Source: Cephalotus follicularis (lineage: Eukaryota > Streptophyta > Magnoliopsida > Oxalidales > Cephalotaceae). From it: a DNA stretch of 64,000 nucleotides. Below, piece by piece: positions 57,235-64,000 of the stretch; the stretch's first letter is position 1, and every line of letters begins with the position of its first letter. The notes below the pieces were generated by a model. The model was not told where the DNA came from and did no database searches. It saw only the letters and a list, made by a program, of their open reading frames with translations. The stretch is from the NCBI GenBank assembly GCA_001972305.1, contig BDDD01005914.1:30405-94404 (forward strand), in the 5' to 3' direction. The translations under genes and the position numbers were made by a program.

Positions 57235-60200
57235 CCAAGTCATAGGTTCACTTTCTTAGGGCAATTGATGAACCGCAAAGACTTTCCATATTATGCTTAC
57301 CCTCTTGTGTGTGGGGGATGGACCATCTCATTACCATTTGGATTTATCCTAAAGCTGATACGGGCTTCGTGCTAGAGAGCATGAGACTGAAAAGGCCCAC
57401 CATAGGAAACCTATTTGGAAAGTCATACCTATGTCAATAGAATTCATATAGTCTCGCTAGTGTATAGTCTATGGTGACTAGTAGAGCATTTGTGGACTGA
57501 GTTGTATCGTTAGACCTGAGCAGCTGGCATACATTGTGTTGTAATAGCTTGGCTTTGATTTCCGCCTTCCCTAGCACTAGCCACGTGCTAGAAAAATGGT
57601 TGTCTTTAAGCCTTGTGGGAGCTTCATTGAGATATATGGGCGAGTGCGCAATAAGGGATCGTCACACCCGTATGAAGGGTGATCAGCTCTATATTATTTA
57701 TGTCCGTTGAGACTCAAAACCCTGATCAGGTATAGGCAAACTAAAAACGGGGTTTCCAGGGAAGTTTGCCGAAAGTCTCGATGTATACATAAATTTATAG
57801 TTATCGCGACTTCACCTAGGGGTGACATTATTCCGAACCCTAGGTCGCGGTCAGAGCTAAGAATGATGTGGGATACATGACACATATGCCGATGACTGGA
57901 TAAAGTACTGGTTAACCAGTTAACGAATGATAGACGTGGTGTACACGGATCCGGGGAATAATTGGAAATCATACCGGGGTCATTCTGATAGTCGAGGACT
58001 ATCAGGGTGGTCGTACCAGAACTCCGGGATGTTCTAGAAAATTTATCGTCGTTCCAGAATCTAACCGGGCTTTTGGGTCCCACCTGATTATTGGAAAAGT
58101 GATGCATGCTACACACATGCTAACTTGGTGAAAAATCTAGTTTTTAACTAGTATATATTAATTTGACATTAGTGGTTTATTTTTTACCACCGTATTGTCA
58201 TATTGATATATTAAGAGAAGCCACAGTGGGAGTATGTTGATACATACGATGTGCGAGGCACAGAACAATAAAGGGAGAAATTTCTAATAAATGAGAAAGA
58301 GAAAAAATAAGGCACATGTCATTTTTTGGTCTTCATATATTTTTGACACACCAAAAAGTGCTGGGTAGCGCAAAAACAGGGGAAAATGAACCATTGAGTG
58401 CGTCACGCGCAGCAGGTGCGTTTTCGACCTGAGAAGACTACCACCTTGTCGCTGGTGACTGGGAAAAGAGGCGGCCTCTCATCCACGGTACGCCTTTTCT
58501 CTTTCTCTCCCCATTTTTCTCTTTCTTTCTCTCAGCGTTCTCCTGAATCGTTTTGCGTCTCCCACCGTCGGCCTCTCTTTCCGCAACCAACGATCACAGT
58601 AGGTGGAGCCAATCCTTGGCTCTACCTATTTTGATTCTAGACTAGGTGATTTCTAAGCATTTTTTTCCAGATTTCGTTCTGTGAATCGACTCTGTCGAGT
58701 CAACTCGTTGTGCGTCGTGGCTTGGCATTCTTGCCCGAGTCACAGCGGGTCTTGGGTCGCAGTGCGAAGATCAGGAGTTTGCTGACCTGTGATGGCGCGG
58801 CAGGTCCATGGTGAGTTGACCGGGTCACACTGAGTCCAAACTCAGCGAGTCACCGCAGCTGCTAGCTGCTCCATGGAGTTCCGGGGTGCTTCCCATCGAG
58901 TCTCCACCAGAAACGGGTAGATTGGCAATTTTGGAGTCCAATGATGTCCTGGTCGGACCTCAGGCGACATGGTCAGAATCTCGCAGTGGCGTCGGTGACC
59001 GGCAGTTGCTGCTGCAAGCCCGTAGCGACAAAGTGGTGGAGCCGCCAACGTTGGTATGGTTCCTAATCATTTATATTTATTGTTATCGATTTATTCGGTT
59101 TGTGAAAGTGGATGTATGCTTGATTTCGGTTAGTTCAATTGAACATTAAATTAACGGTGATCATTGACATTTTTATTATGGTAGTAAGATGTCAGTGTGA
59201 ACCTAGACTTGTGAGTCTTGGTGTTAAAAAAATTAAAATTATACACACTAGCATCCTAGACCCAAAATAGACCAAGACCCCTCCTGGGTTCCCACAAACT
59301 TGGTATTTGTTTTTAATATTCAATCGATTGGCCACTGCCGGTCACCGGCGTCACTGCCGGATTCCAGCCAACTCGCCTGAGGTCCGACCACGACATTATT
59401 GGACTCCAAAAAGGCCGATCTACCCATTTCTGGTGGAGACTAGTTAGGAAGCACCATGGAACACCATGGAGCAGCTGGTAGTGGCGATGACTCACTGAGT
59501 TCGGCCTTAGTGAGACTCGGCATGGACCAGCCATGCCATCACCGGCCACCAAATCTTTCGATCTTTGCATCAGGACCCAAAACCCACCGTGACTCGGGCC
59601 AGAAGACCAAACCAAGGCGCACAACACGTCGACTTGACAGAGTCGACTCAACATATCAAAATCCGGCCAAAAACGCATGGAAATCACCTAATCTAGGATC
59701 AAGACAGGTATAGCCAAGGATTGGATCCACCTACTATGATCGTCGGCGGTGGAAGAGAAAGGCCGACGGTGGAAGACGCAAAATGCATCAGAAACACCAG
59801 AGAGAATAGGAAGAGAAAACTGGGAGAGAGAGAGAGAAGTGGCTTACCGTGGACGATAGCTAGCCTCTTTTCCTGGCCATCGAGGCCAACGCGGCCGTCT
59901 TCTCCAGCCGGAAAAGCGCCCCGGCACACAACGCACACACTGGTGTGTTTTAACCTGTTTTTATGCTACCCGGCGCTTTTTGGCGTGTCAAAAATATATG
60001 AAGACCAAAAAATGCCATGTGTCTTATTTTGTCTCTTTCTCATTTATTATAAATTTCTCTCTTTATTGTTATGTGTCCCGCACATTGTATGCATCAACAT
60101 ACTCCCACTGTGGCTTCTCTTAATATATAAATATGACAATACGGTGGTAAAAAACAAACCACTAATGTCAAATTAATATATACTAGTTAAAAACTAGATT

Positions 60201-61098
60201 TTATACCAAGTTAGCATGTGTGTAGCATGCATCACTTTTCCAATAATCAGGCGAGACTCGAAAGCCCGGTTGGATTCCGGTACAATGATAAATTTTCCAG
60301 AACATCCCGGAGTTATGGTACGACCACCCTGATAGTCCCCGACCATCAGAATGACCCCAGTATGATTTTTAATCATCCCTCAGATCAGTGTAAACCACGT
60401 CTATCATCCTTTAACTGGTTAACCAGTACTTTATCAGTCATCAGCATATGTGTCATGTATCCCACGTAATTCTTAGCTCCGACCACGATCTAGGGTTCGG
60501 AATAATGTCACCCCTAGATAAAGTCCCGATAACTATAAATCTACGTACGCATCGAGACTTTCAGCAGACTTCCCTGGAAACCCCGTTTCCAGTCTGCCTA
60601 TAGTTGATCAAGGTTTTGAGTCTCAACGGACATAAATAATATAGAGCTGATCACCATTCATATGGGTGTGACGATCCTTTATTGCGCACGCACCCATACA
60701 TCTCAATGAAGCTCCCACAAGGCCTAAAAACAACCCTTTTGCCAGCACGTGGCTAGTGCTGGGGAAGGCGAAAATCAAAGCCAAGCGATTACAACACAAC
60801 GCATGCTAGCCGCTCAGGTCTAAGGATACAACGCAATTCATGAATGGTCTACTAGTCACCATAGACTATACACTACCGAGACTATAGGAATCCTATTGAC
60901 ATAGGTATGACTTTCCAAATAAGTTTCCAATGGTGGGTCTGTTCAATCTCACGCTCTCTAGCACGAACCCCGCATTAGCTTTAGGATAAATCCAAATGGT
61001 TATGAGATGGTCCATCCCCCACACGCAAGAGGGAAAGCATAATACGGCAAGTGTTTACGGTTCATCAATTGCCCTAAGAAAGTGAACCTATGATTTGG
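57235..61098. mobile_element. Large inverted repeat of two opposed Copia 3' ends
   Basis: The left arm 57235-~59015 and right arm ~59330-61098 are reverse complements over about 1.8 kb, with a ~315 bp spacer. Each arm contains a Copia 3' non-coding region, a polypurine tract (left: cacagtgggagta; right: its complement tactcccactgtgg) and an LTR beginning TGTTGATACATACGATGTG (left, at 58236) or its complement ending near 60100. The two Copia ends therefore face each other. No coding domain remains; the mirrored frames (for example 57694-58116 and 60218-60469, both opening MCSMHHFSNNQ) are arm sequence. Confidence 0.85.
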
Positions 61099-61388
61099 TG
61101 TTGACATTTACATGTTACAATCCTTGTTTTGATGATTACAAAACACCTAATGTGTTTGCTTGATGTGAAGGAATCATTATCTAAGTTAACTTATGTTGCA
61201 AAAAAGCTTAGAAATGTATATTAGTACTTTTGGCGTCAACGATTATGTAATACGCGTCAACGTGCTGGGAATGAACACACGTTCTGGGCTTGAAAAGATG
61301 ATTCTCATCAACGTGATTCACTATCCGCGTCAAAGTTTAGGGAAATTATGATATTCGTCAACGCCTTGCTCCCGGTTCGGGATCGGGA
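61099..61388 (+). mobile_element. Sirevirus-like LTR fragment
   Basis: It starts tgttgacatttacatgttac and ttgttttgatgattaca, close to the minus-strand start of the Sirevirus LTR (TGTTGGCATTTATG, TTTTGATGATAACA). It also contains two motif pairs: cgtcaacgattatg / cgtcaacgtgct 21 bp apart, and catcaacgtgatt / cgtcaaagttt 22 bp apart. It abuts the right arm of the inverted repeat; the right limit is approximate. Confidence 0.6.
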
Positions 61389-63250
61389 TGTCACCCCTGA
61401 TTCCGAGTCGGGTTGTCACACAGGACTGAACTAACAAAAACATATCATAATGTCTTAATCCTATGTCATTAAAAACTGTATAAAGTCTCCAATTTAAACT
61501 GATAAAAGAAAATCTCATATTCAAGACTTAAATTTTGCTCATAATCAATTTTATCTCCAAGTTAACACGTGGTGGTCTAAACATAATCGTGAACATAACA
61601 TTATCTGAAAATCATAATATGATAATCATAACATTACTAAAAGAATTCAACTCTAAGAAATCCTCAAGCCATAGGTGTTCCTCTCATCACACAATTTCCC
61701 CAAAACTCCAGATAACCTGCCGCATGGAAACAAAAACGCGGCTGAGCAAAACTCAGTACGGATATAGAATCATAAAACAGTTTACGAATAAAACAGTTAC
61801 GATACGAAACAAAATGGTTACAAAACAAAACGGAACAGTATACGAATCAAAACAATTTACAAATCAGAACAGAACATTTTACAAAACAAAACAATATTGA
61901 TAAGTCTACGAAAACCTAATAACCGATGAAGCTAAAGGTAGTAACTTTTAAACAATTCTTTTAAAAGTAAACATAAAAAATTTTACAAACAGAGCGAAAC
62001 GAAGCGAATCAGTTTACGAAATGAAACAATACAAATCTTTTACATAAACAGAACAATTCATCGATAATTTGAATTTATGCAATTGAAACAGTGTTTCATG
62101 CAAAACATATACATATATAGATTCACAAGTCAGTATAAAATGAAAATATATACATCTGAGCATTTCAACATTTTCCAAATCTATATTTTATACTGAGATA
62201 TGCAATATCGGATTAAATACATATATATATGCAAGGGGTTTGCAAAGCCCACATGCTCTGACGGAAAGACGTGTACGTCACTACACAATCAATCCCAAAT
62301 CTGAATCTGTATCTGATAATAACTAGAGTCGAATCATACGCCTCAGTTGGCCATATCCTATCACAAGATATTAAGAGACGTCGTAGACTAATCACACCGC
62401 TACGGAAGTGTCATGTCCCCGTGTCAGGCCTACGACATGCCTATGGTACCTCCATAGGTAGGAAATAAATATATTCTCAATATTTCAAAAATAATGACTT
62501 TACCAAAAAACATTTCCAATTATTTGTTTACTCCAAAACCAATCATATCATAAAATTAGCATACTTTCGTATTTGAAAATCATGCTCATAACAAAATCTG
62601 TATCATAAAACTTAGCATACTTTCTTAGGTGAAAATCATACAGAATTTATAAAATCAGAATTATTTAATCTCATAAAATATCATAGTTGACTTTATTTCC
62701 TAAACAGATCAAAATACGAAGCACAACAAAGTTCATAAAACCAAAGGAATATATCAAGAACGAGAAATCCGTACATTATTCACTAAAAGTAAAACCGAAT
62801 TTATTTCAATAGAATCACGATGGGAGAATAAAATACGAAATATCTATACGTTATTCACAAAGCAAGACCAATTTCTAATAAAACCAATAGAAGAGTGTCA
62901 AGAAAGAATTATCCGTACATTATTCATTAAAGTATAAAACTGGATTTATTCTAGTAAAATCGAAGGATGATAAACAAGGAAGAAGAATCCGCACCTTATG
63001 CAATCACCACAATAACCTCAAGAAAAGATCAAATAATCCTTAGGCAGCACCTCGATCATTAGCAATATCTAAAAGAAATAAAATCGTTCGTATAAGGACT
63101 CGAAACTAATTTCGAGCATTAAATCAGAAAACGATGGTGATTAAATCAGACCAAATATGCTCAGTGCAGAACGGAATAGGATGGACACCAAACTAGAAAA
63201 GACGTCGCTAAAGACAAAGACGCATCAGACCTCGATTTACTTAAGGATGA
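61389..63250 (-). mobile_element. Tekay-like LTR, minus orientation
   Basis: It has the general make-up of a chromovirus LTR when read on the minus strand: TACTGAGTTTTGCTCAGC near 61760, a GC-richer block with CCTGACACGGGGACATGACAC near 62420, and an end close to GGGGTGACA at 61389. No internal domain or partner LTR is in the window, and the far boundary is not resolved. Confidence 0.45.
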
Positions 63251-63452
63251 GTTTACCCCCCTTTTACATTTCCTTCTCTTTTCTAACTAAAAGAAATAAG
63301 AAAATTTTAAAAGAATGAAACGGCGCCGTTTTTTACCAAAACTAAACAAAAACAAATTGTTGCCATTCTTCTTCTCACGCAACACATAACACTCACGCTC
63401 AGCATCAATATTTCGAAGCCTGGGTTGTATCTTCCTCGCACAACACTGTGAT
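63251..63452. other. Region before the CA microsatellite, nothing recognised
   Basis: Short non-coding sequence with an aaacggcgccgttttt palindrome at 63317-63333. No gene recognised. Confidence 0.4.
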
Positions 63453-63735
63453 ACAACCCACACACACACCGCACCCTTTACGCACAACACACACACACAC
63501 ACACACTGTCTTCACAAACACAACACACACACTACTCATTTACACAGCACACACATACTGCCCTCACACACACAACACACACACACATTGCTCATTAACA
63601 CATACACACGCGCACTGCCTACACAACACACACAGCACACATACATATACATACACTGCAAACAGACACATACATACACTAATATAGTACATACACGCTC
63701 ACTGCCCATACTCACAGCACACACACATTAACGGT
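63453..63735. repeat. (CA)n-rich microsatellite
   Basis: Imperfect CACACA tracts with tgcc/actc interruptions in a loose ~50 bp period. Open frames on both strands (Thr/His-rich and Val/Cys-rich) are artefacts. Confidence 0.9.
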
Positions 63736-64000
63736 TCATATCAATCACCACACGCCCGCACATGCTGCACCGGCTAGCTCAACACACACCACTTTAGACT
63801 AACACAACCTATAACCAGGGCGCCCGAAACTGCAAAAGGAAACATGGAAAAAAAATATAGGAGACATGTAGGTGGTGACTGGGCTTAAGGGAAGGTAAGG
63901 GAACCCAACCCCTGCACATATAATCCCATCAATATTAAAGCCTAAATCACCAGGTACTACAACCACAATGAACCACCTATACAAGACGTCCAAGACTGTT
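63736..64000. other. Right edge of window, nothing recognised
   Basis: Low-complexity A/C-rich DNA without recognisable coding or repeat structure. Confidence 0.4.

Noticed and set aside
57235-61098. Foldback transposon or giant MITE
   Set aside because: Each arm contains a Copia polypurine tract and LTR start, so it is two opposed Copia ends and not a terminal-inverted-repeat element.
63448-63724. Thr/His-rich and Val/Cys-rich frames
   Set aside because: Translations of a CA microsatellite.

Overview
This is a window of a repeat-rich plant nuclear genome, most likely a eudicot. It holds one host-type gene and at least eight LTR retrotransposons or solo LTRs in a deep nest. Plant evidence: a 3-ketoacyl-CoA synthase (KCS) gene with a GT-AG intron, plant-only retrotransposon lineages (Athila, Tat, Sirevirus, Tekay-like chromovirus), CACTA-like termini and extensive CT/CA microsatellites. 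No bacterial-type operon, tRNA, rRNA or CRISPR array was seen. Lineage names rest on recognised protein motifs, primer-binding sites (PBS) and LTR ends, not on database searches.

Layout. 1-612: LTR fragment of the gag-only chromovirus-type family. 958-3130: intact, divergent KCS gene in two exons. 3.5-7.6 kb: CACTA-like terminal sequence, a decayed coiled-coil coding piece, then AT-rich DNA. 7637-48125: Tat-lineage element A (minus strand) that keeps gag and a plus-strand antisense ORF (aORF) but has lost pol. 48.1-49.3 kb: flanking DNA with a CACTA-like end. 49332-~56885: second Tat element B, with pol and a similar antisense ORF, truncated on its 5' side. 57235-61098: ~1.8 kb inverted repeat made of two opposed copies of a Copia 3' end. 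61.1-64 kb: Sirevirus-like LTR fragment, Tekay-like LTR and a CA microsatellite.

Nesting inside element A. An Athila element (10129-40980) interrupts the antisense ORF. A Sirevirus-like Copia (10669-30714, TSD gtatg) sits in the Athila left LTR. A gag-only element with 2.7 kb LTRs (18531-30267, TSD aatta) sits in the Sirevirus right LTR. A truncated Copia (19939-~23840) and an Athila-family solo LTR (24315-25732) sit in that element's left LTR. Separately, a 2.9 kb Tekay-like solo LTR (42070-45000, TSD tctta) sits in element A. All coding retroelements in the nest read on the minus strand.

Most interesting signals. (1) Pairs of quasi-palindromes of the type GCGTCGACGC, 19-22 bp apart (two helical turns), recur in the LTRs or 3' non-coding DNA of unrelated lineages: Sirevirus, Athila and another Copia. 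(2) The antisense ORFs of both Tat elements and the extra 3' ORF of the Sirevirus start with histone-H3-like N termini (ARTKQT, ARVKQT, PRSKQT). (3) The Tat antisense ORFs carry apparent introns that can be spliced only from the strand opposite to the retrotransposon genome. (4) Two elements of different lineages keep gag without pol. (5) The long inverted repeat could make hairpin RNA against its own Copia family.
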